Source of the DNA: Paraburkholderia dilworthii
GTDB taxonomy: Bacteria > Pseudomonadota > Gammaproteobacteria > Burkholderiales > Burkholderiaceae
NCBI RefSeq assembly: GCF_000472525.1
Contig: NZ_AWZT01000010.1
Location: forward strand, 108,818 to 172,817
DNA length: 64,000 nucleotides
Reading direction: 5' to 3'
Shown here: positions 18,371-27,660 of the stretch, in pieces
Numbering within the stretch: the first letter of the stretch is position 1
Layout: each line of letters starts with the position of its first letter
The notes under the pieces: generated by a model
What the model was told of the DNA's origin: nothing
The model's input: only the letters and a program-made list of their open reading frames with translations
The model's database searches: none
Translations under genes and position numbers: made by a program

Positions 18371-21300
18371 TGCGCACCCCCTGTGTTCGACGCCGCGGCG
18401 GTGGCCGTGGCAGGCCGCACCGTGGGTGTTGCCGGCGTGGTGTTCGCGGCTGCGGCAGTGACCGAATTCGCCGCTGCACTAACGTCCGCCACGGAAGACG
18501 GCAGACGCAAACCGCGCAGGCTCTGCTGTTGCGGCGCATCACTGCTGCCGCCCGATGCTTGCGACGTGCTGATGATGCGCATGCTGACCGCGACCGTCAC
18601 GTTGCCTTGCGTCCATGACAGATCGAAGGTGCCGTCGGGACGACGCTTGCGTTGCGCCGAATTGATCAGCTTCTCGAGACCATAACGGCCAGGTTCGTTG
18701 ACGAGTTGCAGCGTGCGACCGTCGAAGGTCGTTGCGTTCAACGTAGCGCCTGGCGAGCCCGACGGATTCGGCCACACGAAGTTGGTCCATTGCGGCGGCG
18801 TGTTGCGGTAGCGCATCTGCTGACCGTCGATCGCGAGCGTGTACTCGGTCGTGCCGCTGCTCGGCTGCGGCAGGATCTGGAACACGGTCTGCGGTTCGGC
18901 CGAGCTTTGGCCCGCCGACGTACCCGCTGCACCGCCGGCGAGCGGCGCGACCCAGCGCGCGAAGCCGCTGGTGAAGTCGGGCGTGAGCGCGAGGCCCATG
19001 TCGCCCCAGGTGCGAGCGGTCAGCGTGTCGCCGCGGCGCACCGCGAGCGGTCCGAGCGTGGTGCCGACGAACTTCGCAATCGAGCCGTCAGGACCGAACA
19101 CCTGCGCGATTTCGCCCGCGCCGGCCTCGACCTTCGCATCGCCGGCAAACGGATATTTGTTCGCGAGCGAGCCCTGGAATGTCTGGTACACCTGTGCGTT
19201 CCACACCTTGTTTACTTCGACGCTGGCCGGCTGAATCACCACCGCATACGCGGCCATCAGCGGACGCACGAGTAGCGGACGCAAAGCTTTGCGTTGCGAA
19301 TCGGTGAGGCCCGTGAGCATCTGCTCGTCGACGTACTTCAGCGAATCGGCTAGTTCGGAGCCGCTGCCGTCGAGCGTCTGCTGCATCAGCTGACGCGCGC
19401 CCGGTCCCGGGTCGCCCTGGTTCTTGATTACGTTAAAGCGCGTGCGGACTTTCGACAGCGTGTCCATATAGCCCTTCAGCATCGAGCCGTTCTCACCGGT
19501 CACGACAATGCGGCCAAGCGCGGAGAACTCCTGTCCGATCGGCCCCATCGGCATTTCCACCGGATTGCCGTTGATGTCGATATTGGCGTTCAACTGACCG
19601 GTCGGCGCACGCGCGAACCATTGCTTGAACCAACTGGTGACGCCGCTTTGCGCACGTTTCAGATTCGCGTTGAAGAGCGACGGGTTATCCCACGAAGTCT
19701 GGTCGTAAGCAGTTTCGAGTACTTTGCGAATCGGCGAATCCTGCGGGTCGCCGAGACGGTTCATTGCATCCACCGCTTGTCCGAAGCTGCCGAAGTTCTG
19801 CACCGCAATGCCTTGCATGAACTTCTGCCAGTGCATTGCATATTCCGTCTTATACATCGTGACGAGTGCTTTCTGGATTTGTTCAGGGCTGCCTTCGAGC
19901 GTGAGGTCGTCGTGCGCGGAGGTGTCGAGCACCCAGTCTTTCGCCTGCAGTTCTTTCGTCGCGGCCTCGTGAATAGCGGGTTGCACGTACTGGAACCACG
20001 CTTCACGCGTGAAGGTGCCGGGGATCGCATAGCTGCCGGCCACCAGCGCCGTATTGTTTTCGCCGACGATGCGCGCGATGGTCATCGGCGCGAAACGGGT
20101 CGATGCGCGCGCCTTGATCTCTTCATAGACACGCTGACGCGCCGGCATGCCGCGCACTACACGGCGCAGATTTTCACGCGTCTGATCGACGAGACCGAGG
20201 TTCTGGTCGATCATCGGCCAGTCGTCGTCGGATACGCGGGACAGGTAGAAGGTAATCATGCGCTCGGCGCTGCGGATCATTTCGTCACGGGGCATGTTGC
20301 CGCGATTCGTTTCGAGCCAGCCGCGCCAGAAGCGCGCCACCTGGTCGGTCAGATGAGCCGTTTCCACGTGACGCTTGTCGCTTAGCATCAGGTACGTCTT
20401 GAGCGCGTTGTACGCGTCTTCGACATTGGTGGGCGATGCGTCGCTATAGAGCCCGCCCTGGCTATTCGCCGCCATTGCCGCGTGAGCGGACACCGGAATT
20501 GCGGCCGCATCCGGCGTGCGATTCAGCGGCGCAAGCTGATCGGGATGCGCGTTGACGTCCTTAAGGAACGACGCGAGGTTCTGCGAAACCGGATCGAGCA
20601 GGATCTGCCGCACGCCGTTGTAGTACTCCGTGAGCAGACGCTGTTCGAGGCGATCGCCCTGATAGAGACCGAACGAAACCGCGAGCGGCTTCTCGCGGCG
20701 GAACTGTTCGAGCTGGTCGATACGGTCTTCGAGAACGTCCATTGCCTGCAGGCGCGATTGCAGGTCGTTGCGGTTCTGCTGCAAACGCACCACATTGTCG
20801 AGGTCGGCCTTCACGTTCTCAGCGAGTTGCTCATTGCCGATGGTCGACCAGGTCCAGCCGCCGAGCGCCAGCGCCAGCACGGCGACGAAGCCGAAGAACG
20901 TTGCATAGCGCATGCGCGTCTTCGCGGGACTTGCGAACTGCTTGACCGTTTGCCGGTCTGCAAAAATCACTTTCGAAAAAAGATCGCGCAGGAAGAAGCC
21001 GTTCTTCGAGAATGCGCTATGCGGTTTCGGCATGCTGTCGGCGCTCAGACCGAAACGATTCGCGATGCGTGTGGCCGCGGCGCTATTGGTTTCGCCTTCC
21101 TGCAATGCACTCGTGAAATAGAAGCCGCGGAAGATCGGCTTGTACTGGAACGGGTTCGTTTCAAACAGCGTGGCGAGAAACGCGCGCAATGCGGGCTTGA
21201 TCGTGGAAAACTCCAGCGGAAAGCTCAGTTGGCCAGGCGAAAGCTTGTTGCCGCGACTGATCGACATTTGCGCGACGCTGATCTCTTTCAGGCCGTCGTA

Positions 21301-22233
21301 CAGTTCTTCGAAATGTTCGTCGAAAAGCCCGACCACGTCGCGCTTTTCGTCCGGCTCGTAGGGCAGGGTGGCGCCCCACACGCGGTCGTATTCGTGACGA
21401 TCGCTGCCGCTGAAGAATTCGGTGAAGCCGGTAATCAGGTCGGCTTTCGTGAACATCACGTAGACCGGTGCGAATACTTCGAGCTTCTCGGTCAATTCCT
21501 GTACGCGCTGGCGCAGGTTCTTCGCGAGATTGATCGCGAATTCGGGTTTGCTGCTCGTCAGTTCCGCAATGCTCGCCGTCACGATGATGCCGTTGATCGG
21601 CGCTTTGGGTCGGAAGCGTTTTAGCAGGCCGAGAAAGCCGAGCCATTCGGTGCGGTCTTCCTCATGCACGGAATAGCGGCCAGCGGTGTCGAGCAGAATG
21701 CCTTCGGTCGTGAAGAACCAGTCGCAATTGCGCGTGCCGCCGATGCCGTGAATCACCGCGTTGTTCTTGTCGGCGAAGGGGAATTGCAAGCCCGAGTTCA
21801 ACACTGCGCTGCTCTTGCCGGCTGCGGGGTTGCCGATCACGATGTACCACGGCAGCTCATACAGTGCCGAGCCGCCCGACACCTGGCCGATCTTCGAGGT
21901 CTTGATGGTCTTGACCGCATCGACGAGGCGCGTGCGCAGCACATCGAGCTCCGCCTGACGCGCGGGCGTGGGAGCGGGTCCGGTCTCGGTGCTCTGTTTC
22001 TCCGCCTGCTGTTCGAGCATCTCGCCTAGCTTGCGGTTCGCGCGGCGCGCGCGCAAGCGGCGCACCGCCCACACCAGCAGCCATAACGCGATTACCACGC
22101 CGAGTGCGATGGTCGGCCACATCAGGTCGATCTGCAATGTATCGGCGCCGACGAATAACACAGCAGCGAGCGCGAGCAGGCCGATGATCGAGAGCGTGCG
22201 TGGATGGGTCAACACGTTGAGAAAGCGTCGCAT
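18367..22233 (-). CDS. tssM: T6SS inner-membrane protein TssM (IcmF family)
   Basis: TssM spans the inner membrane and periplasm and forms the channel core with TssJ and TssL. The ATG at 22233 (MRRFLNVLTHPRTL) gives 1288 aa. Two N-terminal membrane helices lie at about 12-29 and 38-57. A cytoplasmic GTPase-like domain has an intact Walker A, GNPAAGKS, at about 134-141. A third helix lies near 440-462, and the large periplasmic C-terminal region follows with the TssJ-binding beta domain. An in-frame TTG at 22281 adds 16 Pro/His-rich residues and is less likely. The order tssM-tagF-tagL with 4-bp overlap or spacing indicates one operon. Confidence 0.95.
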   Translation of the reverse strand: MRRFLNVLTHPRTLSIIGLLALAAVLFVGADTLQIDLMWPTIALGVVIALWLLVWAVRRLRARRANRKLGEMLEQQAEKQSTETGPAPTPARQAELDVLRTRLVDAVKTIKTSKIGQVSGGSALYELPWYIVIGNPAAGKSSAVLNSGLQFPFADKNNAVIHGIGGTRNCDWFFTTEGILLDTAGRYSVHEEDRTEWLGFLGLLKRFRPKAPINGIIVTASIAELTSSKPEFAINLAKNLRQRVQELTEKLEVFAPVYVMFTKADLITGFTEFFSGSDRHEYDRVWGATLPYEPDEKRDVVGLFDEHFEELYDGLKEISVAQMSISRGNKLSPGQLSFPLEFSTIKPALRAFLATLFETNPFQYKPIFRGFYFTSALQEGETNSAAATRIANRFGLSADSMPKPHSAFSKNGFFLRDLFSKVIFADRQTVKQFASPAKTRMRYATFFGFVAVLALALGGWTWSTIGNEQLAENVKADLDNVVRLQQNRNDLQSRLQAMDVLEDRIDQLEQFRREKPLAVSFGLYQGDRLEQRLLTEYYNGVRQILLDPVSQNLASFLKDVNAHPDQLAPLNRTPDAAAIPVSAHAAMAANSQGGLYSDASPTNVEDAYNALKTYLMLSDKRHVETAHLTDQVARFWRGWLETNRGNMPRDEMIRSAERMITFYLSRVSDDDWPMIDQNLGLVDQTRENLRRVVRGMPARQRVYEEIKARASTRFAPMTIARIVGENNTALVAGSYAIPGTFTREAWFQYVQPAIHEAATKELQAKDWVLDTSAHDDLTLEGSPEQIQKALVTMYKTEYAMHWQKFMQGIAVQNFGSFGQAVDAMNRLGDPQDSPIRKVLETAYDQTSWDNPSLFNANLKRAQSGVTSWFKQWFARAPTGQLNANIDINGNPVEMPMGPIGQEFSALGRIVVTGENGSMLKGYMDTLSKVRTRFNVIKNQGDPGPGARQLMQQTLDGSGSELADSLKYVDEQMLTGLTDSQRKALRPLLVRPLMAAYAVVIQPASVEVNKVWNAQVYQTFQGSLANKYPFAGDAKVEAGAGEIAQVFGPDGSIAKFVGTTLGPLAVRRGDTLTARTWGDMGLALTPDFTSGFARWVAPLAGGAAGTSAGQSSAEPQTVFQILPQPSSGTTEYTLAIDGQQMRYRNTPPQWTNFVWPNPSGSPGATLNATTFDGRTLQLVNEPGRYGLEKLINSAQRKRRPDGTFDLSWTQGNVTVAVSMRIISTSQASGGSSDAPQQQSLRGLRLPSSVADVSAAANSVTAAAANTTPATPTVRPATATAAASNTGGAQ

Positions 22234-22506
22234 AAGCCGTTCAGGTCTTGGTGATAGGTGTTGTGGCGCGTGCTGTGGCAAACGGCATCACGCACGTGCG
22301 GCGTTTGAAAATGGAGCGAAAGAAAACGAAAGCCGATTCAGGAAAAAAGCGAAAACCGCTGAATTGTTAAATCCGCGATTGCCGGCGTTGAGAATAGCGG
22401 CTGGACGAATACGTCGATGTATGCCAGATTGCCGTTGGCATTGCCGCTTTTTGCCAGAAATGTTGATTGAACGCCCCATTTTCCAACCTCTTGTACCCGC
22501 TACGTC

Positions 22507-23352
22507 TTAATGACCCCGCCCGAGGACGAAGCCTGGTTTGTGATATTCAACGTGCCCGAGATCCATCATTTTCCAGCGGCCGCCCCATGTCAGGCCGACC
22601 TGTTCGGCTGTTTGCCCATATAACTGATAGCCTCGCATGGCCCAAGGGTCTTTTTCAGAAATGACGAGCTTGCCGTCGCGTAGAAACGCATTGTCCGCTG
22701 CAAGACCGTATTGGTGATAGCTTTGAAACGCGGCGGCATTGGTGACGTTGCTCCCAATTTGCGCGAGCCGGTTTTGCCGCTCCGGACTGCGATAACCTTC
22801 CAGCAAAGCCATTTCGTACCCGTGCTGCTCGTGCATGATTTTGTAGACGAGCAATAAACGCGTTCTGAAATCGGCATCGAGCAAATTCCAGTCGCGGCTC
22901 GCATCTTTTAGCGCCGGCCGGATCTGCTCGACTTCCCGCGTGGCGAACACCTCTGGCGGCAACGGCGGCGGGGGTACGAGCTGTTCGCCGTTCAATAAGG
23001 CAGCGATTTTTTCGTCAGGTACCCGTGCGGTTTCGTCGAATTGGAATAACTGCCGCCCGCGTAATGCCAATGCTACCAATGGCGGCGTCGCAAGAATACC
23101 TGTGGTGGTAAAAATCAGCAAGCGCCGACGCGCCAGTAATTTTTTCATATCAGCCGCAGTCGATTGCGACATTCTTGCCGAGCGGGCTAATTGGCCGCGT
23201 GCCCGCGATGCGCTGCGCGATGCTCCGCGCATAACGCGGCCGTGAATGGTCAGCGCCGCGCCTAATAAAGAAGCGCGCACTGCCGGCAAAAGAAGCATTG
23301 CGGCGATCGCGACTGCGATGGCGAAATAGGCGAGAAGTACTACGGCAATCAA
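22507..23352 (-). CDS. tagX: TagX-like peptidoglycan peptidase (M15/VanY family), T6SS-associated
   Basis: The C-terminal part is an M15 (VanY-like) carboxy/endopeptidase domain. SYHQYGLAADNAF carries the first Zn-binding His and Asp (HxxxxxxD), and DLGHVEYH near the C-terminus supplies the second His. Two N-terminal hydrophobic stretches (IAVVLLAYFAIAVAIAAMLLLP and LLIFTTTGILATPPLVALAL, each shown in part elsewhere in the family) make it membrane-anchored. Acinetobacter TagX is an M15-type enzyme that opens peptidoglycan for T6SS assembly, and its position beside tssM fits that job. The open frame extends to a TTG at 23499, which would overlap the divergent gene. I prefer the TTG at 23352, preceded by GGGG, giving 281 aa. 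The start is uncertain. Confidence 0.8.
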   Translation of the reverse strand: MIAVVLLAYFAIAVAIAAMLLLPAVRASLLGAALTIHGRVMRGASRSASRARGQLARSARMSQSTAADMKKLLARRRLLIFTTTGILATPPLVALALRGRQLFQFDETARVPDEKIAALLNGEQLVPPPPLPPEVFATREVEQIRPALKDASRDWNLLDADFRTRLLLVYKIMHEQHGYEMALLEGYRSPERQNRLAQIGSNVTNAAAFQSYHQYGLAADNAFLRDGKLVISEKDPWAMRGYQLYGQTAEQVGLTWGGRWKMMDLGHVEYHKPGFVLGRGH

Positions 23353-23477
23353 TGGCGACCCCGGAAATTGGAAACAATTGTATTTTGTAATGCTTGCTCT
23401 TAGAATCAGGCCTGCTCGGAGAGGAGCCGGAGCGGTATTATCACGGCGAAATAATCCAGGATTCAATGAGACAGTGA

Positions 23478-24476
23478 ATGAGTGCGCCGGAAAATTCAAA
23501 TTCCAAAGTCCCGCCTAGCCTGTTATCCGATAGGGCTAAAGGCGCGGATGGCAATGGTTCGCGAATTCTTGCGAATCTTGAAGGCCGCGTCGCGCCGCCT
23601 ACCGATAAACCACGCCGGTCCACAACGCCGCTTGCGCTCGTTGCTTTGCTCGTGATCGCGGCCGGCGTCTGGGGCGCGTGGCATATGCAACAGCGCACGC
23701 CAGGCGAACCGCTTGCCGCCGCCGTGCCGACGGGCGCGGCCAACGTGGCGGCCGCCGTACCGGCCTCCGTTGCGGCCGCCGCGGTGCGAGTCGCCGCGAA
23801 TGCCCAGGCACCGGCGTCTGCGTCGTCGCAAGCGGCGACGATCATCGCTGATGACAGCGACAGCAAAGCCGCGGCTTCTTCAACGTCCGCATCCGCGGGG
23901 CTAGCGGAAAGCCGCTTGTCGCGCGCGCTCGCTGACGGCGCGGAGCCGAGCAGCGCTTCGGCGCCGGTTGCATCGGTTGCCTCCGTTGCTTCGCTCGCGG
24001 GCGCGTCGGGAACGGCGCCAACGGTCGCGCCGGCGGGCAAGCATGACAGGAGTTCGACGACCGTCGCGAGCAGGAGCAAGCATGACGCTGCGTCGCGCAG
24101 CAAGAAGGAGAGCGCGACTACCAGTGTAAGCAGCCATCATTCCGGCACGACGACCGCCGCGACGCAGGCGACGAAGACGAAGCAGACGAAGCAGACGAAG
24201 CCGGGCGCCACGTCAAAAGATGATTCGGACGCCGATCTATTGGCCGCACTCGTTGCGCGCACCAAGCCCGCGGATAAAAAGGCGGGCGGCAGCACACCTG
24301 CTACCAGGGTGACTACCTCGGCGGTGCAGGGTAATGCGAAACTTGCAGAACGCGTGAAAGAGTGCGGGCAGCGCGGCTTTTTCGAAGATCAGTTGTGCCG
24401 CTGGCGCGTATGCGACGGTCATTGGGGCAAAGATCCCGCATGCCCTGGCTCCGCGCCGCAAGCGCGTCAGCCCTGA
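23478..24476 (+). CDS. Membrane-anchored Ala/Lys-rich protein with conserved Cys-rich C-terminus, T6SS-adjacent
   Basis: I do not recognise a named family. The 332-aa product has a short cytoplasmic N-terminus and one membrane helix at about 52-73 (PLALVALLVIAAGVWGAWHM). Roughly 200 residues of Ala/Ser then Lys/Thr-rich low-complexity sequence follow, and then a compact C-terminal motif, CGQRGFFEDQLCRWRVCDGH, ending GKDPACP. That tail holds four Cys and is the only part likely to fold. The gene diverges from tagX across a 125-bp gap and sits at the edge of the T6SS locus. A link to the T6SS is an inference from position only. Confidence 0.75.
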   Translation: MSAPENSNSKVPPSLLSDRAKGADGNGSRILANLEGRVAPPTDKPRRSTTPLALVALLVIAAGVWGAWHMQQRTPGEPLAAAVPTGAANVAAAVPASVAAAAVRVAANAQAPASASSQAATIIADDSDSKAAASSTSASAGLAESRLSRALADGAEPSSASAPVASVASVASLAGASGTAPTVAPAGKHDRSSTTVASRSKHDAASRSKKESATTSVSSHHSGTTTAATQATKTKQTKQTKPGATSKDDSDADLLAALVARTKPADKKAGGSTPATRVTTSAVQGNAKLAERVKECGQRGFFEDQLCRWRVCDGHWGKDPACPGSAPQARQP

Positions 24477-24515
24477 TTTCACGCCGCGCGAGTGGTTCGC
24501 TTCAGCGGCGGCTAG

Positions 24516-24542
24516 CGAGGCTCATGTTGTTCATGAGCCTCG
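24516..24542. terminator. Hairpin downstream of the T6SS-adjacent gene
   Basis: A perfect 11-bp inverted repeat (cgaggctcatg/catgagcctcg) with a 5-nt loop lies 40 bp after the stop. There is no immediate T run, only a scattered T-rich stretch, so termination is plausible but not certain. Confidence 0.5.
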
Positions 24543-24628
24543 TCGACGCTTCTGTTTGATTTCGCCGTTTTTGAGTCTATGATGATTTTCCTTAGTCGCA
24601 CACCGAAGCGATAAAACAGGAGACATCA

Positions 24629-25765
24629 ATGAAGCGGTTTCTCGTGGCATTGAGCTATACAGCAAGCGTCGTGACTGCTCTGATAATTGCCGGATGCGGC
24701 GGCAGCGACCTGAATCCTTCCAATCCTCCCAAAGTCATTATCGACAGCGACTACAACACGCTGAGCGATGACGGCCAGTTGGGCGTCATGGCGGCGCAAT
24801 TGCAGGCGCAGGGTTCGCTAAAAGTACTCGGCATTACCGTGGTGTCCGGCAATCAATGGTTGAAGCAGGGCGTGGCGGACGCATTGAAATCCGTCGAACG
24901 GCTCGGCGTTGACAAGCAGATCGGCGTCTATGCAGGCGCCAACTATGCGTTGTCGCACGACTTCGCCACGATCCAGGCGGAAATGGCGCAATTCCCGGGC
25001 GGCGACGGTTATCTCGGCGCATGGGGCACGCCCGAGCCCAAGTCGGACAGCGACCTCGTGGCGCCGCCTGACGGCTTTGCGACTCACACGACAGTGCAGA
25101 GCAGGAGCGCCGTGGATTTCATCGTCGATTCAGTGAAGCAGAATCCCGGTGAAGTGACGATTCTCGCAATCGGACCATTGACCAACATCGCGCTTGCCGC
25201 GCGCCAGCATCCCGAGATCGTACCGTTGATCAAGCAGATCATTTATATGGGAGGCGCAATCGACGTGCCGGGCAATACCACGCCGACGGCCGAATTCAAC
25301 TGGTGGTTCGATCCAGAGGCAGCGAAAGAGGTACTGCGTCTGCCGATAAAGCAGGTCGTCGTTCCGCTGGACGTGACAGACACCGTGAAGATGGATAAAG
25401 CGCTTTACGACCGTATCGCGCACGATCCGACGAAGCAGACCATCATCACTCAATTGTTCAAGACGTTGAACGGCTATGGTTTCGACGGCAAGAACGGCTT
25501 CGAGACGAACCCGAACTACACGACGAACATATGGGACACACTGACGCTCGGGTATCTGATGCATCCTTCGTTCGCGACCCAGACCGTGGACGAGTGGGTG
25601 GATGTGGAGACAAGCTTCGGCGCCAATGACGGCAAAGCTACCGGCTATACGAACTCACCGCCGGCTGGTTTGCAGAAGATGACAATCGTCAAACGCTTCG
25701 ACAACCAGAACTTCTTCAATTTCTATGTCGACTTGCTGACTCGACCGGTGCCGGTGCCTGGTTAA
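24629..25765 (+). CDS. Nucleoside hydrolase family lipoprotein
   Basis: Family members hydrolyse the N-glycosidic bond of nucleosides to give ribose and a free base. The 378-aa product has a lipoprotein signal with lipobox IIAGC at about residues 19-23, so it is exported and probably membrane-attached. The calcium-binding N-terminal motif is a variant, VIIDSDYNTLSDDGQLG (family DxDxxxDD). Other family marks include LAIGPLTNIALAAR, IYMGGAI and FNWWFDPEAA. An AGGAG site lies 9 bp before the ATG. Export is unusual for this mostly cytoplasmic family and suggests use of extracellular nucleosides. Substrate cannot be called. Confidence 0.88.
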   Translation: MKRFLVALSYTASVVTALIIAGCGGSDLNPSNPPKVIIDSDYNTLSDDGQLGVMAAQLQAQGSLKVLGITVVSGNQWLKQGVADALKSVERLGVDKQIGVYAGANYALSHDFATIQAEMAQFPGGDGYLGAWGTPEPKSDSDLVAPPDGFATHTTVQSRSAVDFIVDSVKQNPGEVTILAIGPLTNIALAARQHPEIVPLIKQIIYMGGAIDVPGNTTPTAEFNWWFDPEAAKEVLRLPIKQVVVPLDVTDTVKMDKALYDRIAHDPTKQTIITQLFKTLNGYGFDGKNGFETNPNYTTNIWDTLTLGYLMHPSFATQTVDEWVDVETSFGANDGKATGYTNSPPAGLQKMTIVKRFDNQNFFNFYVDLLTRPVPVPG

Positions 25766-25815
25766 AAGTTCAGGACTTACTGTACGGCTTGCTGCGAGGC
25801 TGCATCGAATCCGCT

Positions 25816-26772
25816 TTACGCGGGATGAAGTCCACGCAGCAACTGGCGCACGCGCGAGAGATCGCGATCGACGTGCTCGGCCTTTTCAAACAACTCCGCG
25901 AGCCAGTCGACAAATGCGCGTACGCGTGGCGACACGCGGCGGTTCTTCAGATACGCGACCGAAACGGGCATTGGCACTGGCTTCCATTGCGGGAGTACTT
26001 CGCGCAGCAGTCCCGAGTCGAGATACGGCTGCGCGGCGATCCGCGCGGGTTGAATCAGGCCGTGGCCTTGCAGCCCGCAGGTCAGATACGCCTGTTCGTC
26101 ACTGACTTTCACAAAGCCGTTGAGTTTGACGCTTTGCGCTTCGCCGTCCATTTCGAAATCGAAAGCGACTTCGCGGCCGTTGTGCGGGGACATGCAATTC
26201 ACGGCGACATGTCCGCGTAGATCGTCGAGGTCGGTGGGCGTGCCGTAGCGCGCGAGGTAATCCGGGCTTGCGCAGGTCACGTGTTCGAGTGTGCCCAGTT
26301 GCCGCGCGACCAGGTTCGAATCGGGCAACTCGCCGAGCTGGATGCTGCAGTCGATTGATTCGGATACGAGATCGACGGTGCGGTTGCTGACACCGATGGC
26401 GAGGTCCAGGTTGGGATAGCGCGTATGGAAGTCGTCAAGCGCGGGCAGCACGATGGCGCTTGCGACCGAGCCCGGCATTTCGATGCGCAGGCGGCCGGTG
26501 AGGTTATCGGTGGCGTGACGGATGCTGGCTTCCATCTCGTCGATATCCGCGAGGATTTGCGCGCAGCGCTCGTAGTAGGCGGCGCCTTCTGGCGTAACGC
26601 TGAGCCGCCGCGTGGTGCGGGCGAGCAGCTGCGTGCCGAGCACGGCTTCCAGGTTCTGGACGATGGTGGTCGCCGTTGCGCGCGGAATGTTTAGTGATTC
26701 CGCTGCGCGGGTGAAGCTGTTGGTGTCCACGATCCGGATGAATGTGCGCATGGCGGTTATTCTGTCTATCAT
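25816..26772 (-). CDS. LysR-family transcriptional regulator
   Basis: The 318-aa product has the N-terminal winged helix-turn-helix (IDRITAMRTFIRIVDTNSF, then RAAESLNIPRATATTIVQNL) and a C-terminal effector-binding domain from about residue 92 (GRLRIEMPGSVASAIVLPAL). It belongs to the subgroup with a MxxFxxIVdtgSFtrAA start. It is convergent with the nucleoside hydrolase gene, and its upstream neighbour is the repeat element, so its target is not evident from context. Confidence 0.92.
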   Translation of the reverse strand: MIDRITAMRTFIRIVDTNSFTRAAESLNIPRATATTIVQNLEAVLGTQLLARTTRRLSVTPEGAAYYERCAQILADIDEMEASIRHATDNLTGRLRIEMPGSVASAIVLPALDDFHTRYPNLDLAIGVSNRTVDLVSESIDCSIQLGELPDSNLVARQLGTLEHVTCASPDYLARYGTPTDLDDLRGHVAVNCMSPHNGREVAFDFEMDGEAQSVKLNGFVKVSDEQAYLTCGLQGHGLIQPARIAAQPYLDSGLLREVLPQWKPVPMPVSVAYLKNRRVSPRVRAFVDWLAELFEKAEHVDRDLSRVRQLLRGLHPA

Positions 26773-26911
26773 TCGGTGCCTCTCGTTTGGGGTTGGGTTT
26801 TTGGCCTGTGCGGCGGCGGTTTTTTTGGCGTTTGGTTTTAATTCGTGAGGGACTTTGTTTTTTTGTTTTTGTTTTTTTATGTCGCTGTTGTCTTTTGTTT
26901 CTGTGCTTTGG

Positions 26912-27525
26912 CCTTTCCTTGATCTCTTTGTGGTCTATTGGCGTTGCCCCTGTGCGGGGCGGCACTTACTTTCTTTGCCGCCGCAAAGAAAGTAAGCAAA
27001 GAAAGCGGGCTCAAACCGCTAGCTCATAAGTGGGCGCGGTGGCTTGCTACAGGTAGTGGTGCATCTGGAATCCGTTTCCTCGCACATTCCGCGCTCGTGA
27101 CAAAGCAGTCATTCTTCCGGCGAAGCTTCGCGCGCCGTGGCGGTAGTTGTGCAAACCGTTGGTAGTTCTACGCTCCAGGGAGCCAAGGCGCGCTTTCAGG
27201 TTTCGGTTCAAGACGCCGCTATATGGCGTCCTCGCCGAGACGAAGCCGATGGCCCCGCAGCACTCAACGAAGCGCGCGGTGTCCGGTTACCCTTCCGGCG
27301 AGCGCGTAGCGCGAGGCGGGACGTATGACTGCCTTGTCACGAATGAGGAATGTGCGAGAGCACGGATTCCAGATGGACCACTACCGCTTCCGAGCCAGGG
27401 GATCCACTTATGAGCTAGCGGTTTGAGCCCGCTTTCTTTGCTTACTTTCTTTGCGGCGGCAAAGAAAGTAAGTGCCGCCCCGCACAGGGGCAACGCTAAT
27501 AGACCACGAAGAAATCAAGGAAAGG
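26912..27525. repeat. Large inverted repeat element, two arms of about 201 bp facing each other
   Basis: The left arm is 26912-27112 and the right arm is its imperfect reverse complement at 27325-27525, with a 212-bp unrelated centre. The outer parts are nearly identical (including ggcagcacttactttcttt-like and ggggcaacgc blocks, and the shared segment gggctcaaaccgctagctca). The inner parts diverge with small indels. Each arm also contains a smaller palindrome (actttctttgc...gcaaagaaagt). Open frames beginning LCGAALTFFAAAKK read inward from both arms but are repeat sequence, not likely genes. Blocks like this recur in Paraburkholderia genomes, to my knowledge. Confidence 0.85.
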
Positions 27526-27660
27526 TTAAAGCTCGCAGCCACAGAACAAGACCAGCCGAAATCAAGAAAAACCAGTCCCCACAAGCAGAAAAAAGAACAA
27601 CCCACCACCCGCGAACGCGAGAAAAAACCCGCGCCGCAGGCAAAAAAAGCCTAAAAAAAA

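Noticed and set aside
22234..22281. TTG-started extension of TssM
   Set aside because: It is Pro/His-rich and unlike TssM. The ATG at 22233 leads directly into the first membrane helix.
26938..27493. Small proteins beginning MALPLCGAALTFFAAAKK in both arms
   Set aside because: They are translations of the inverted repeat and occur in both arms with drift. They have no ribosome site or function.
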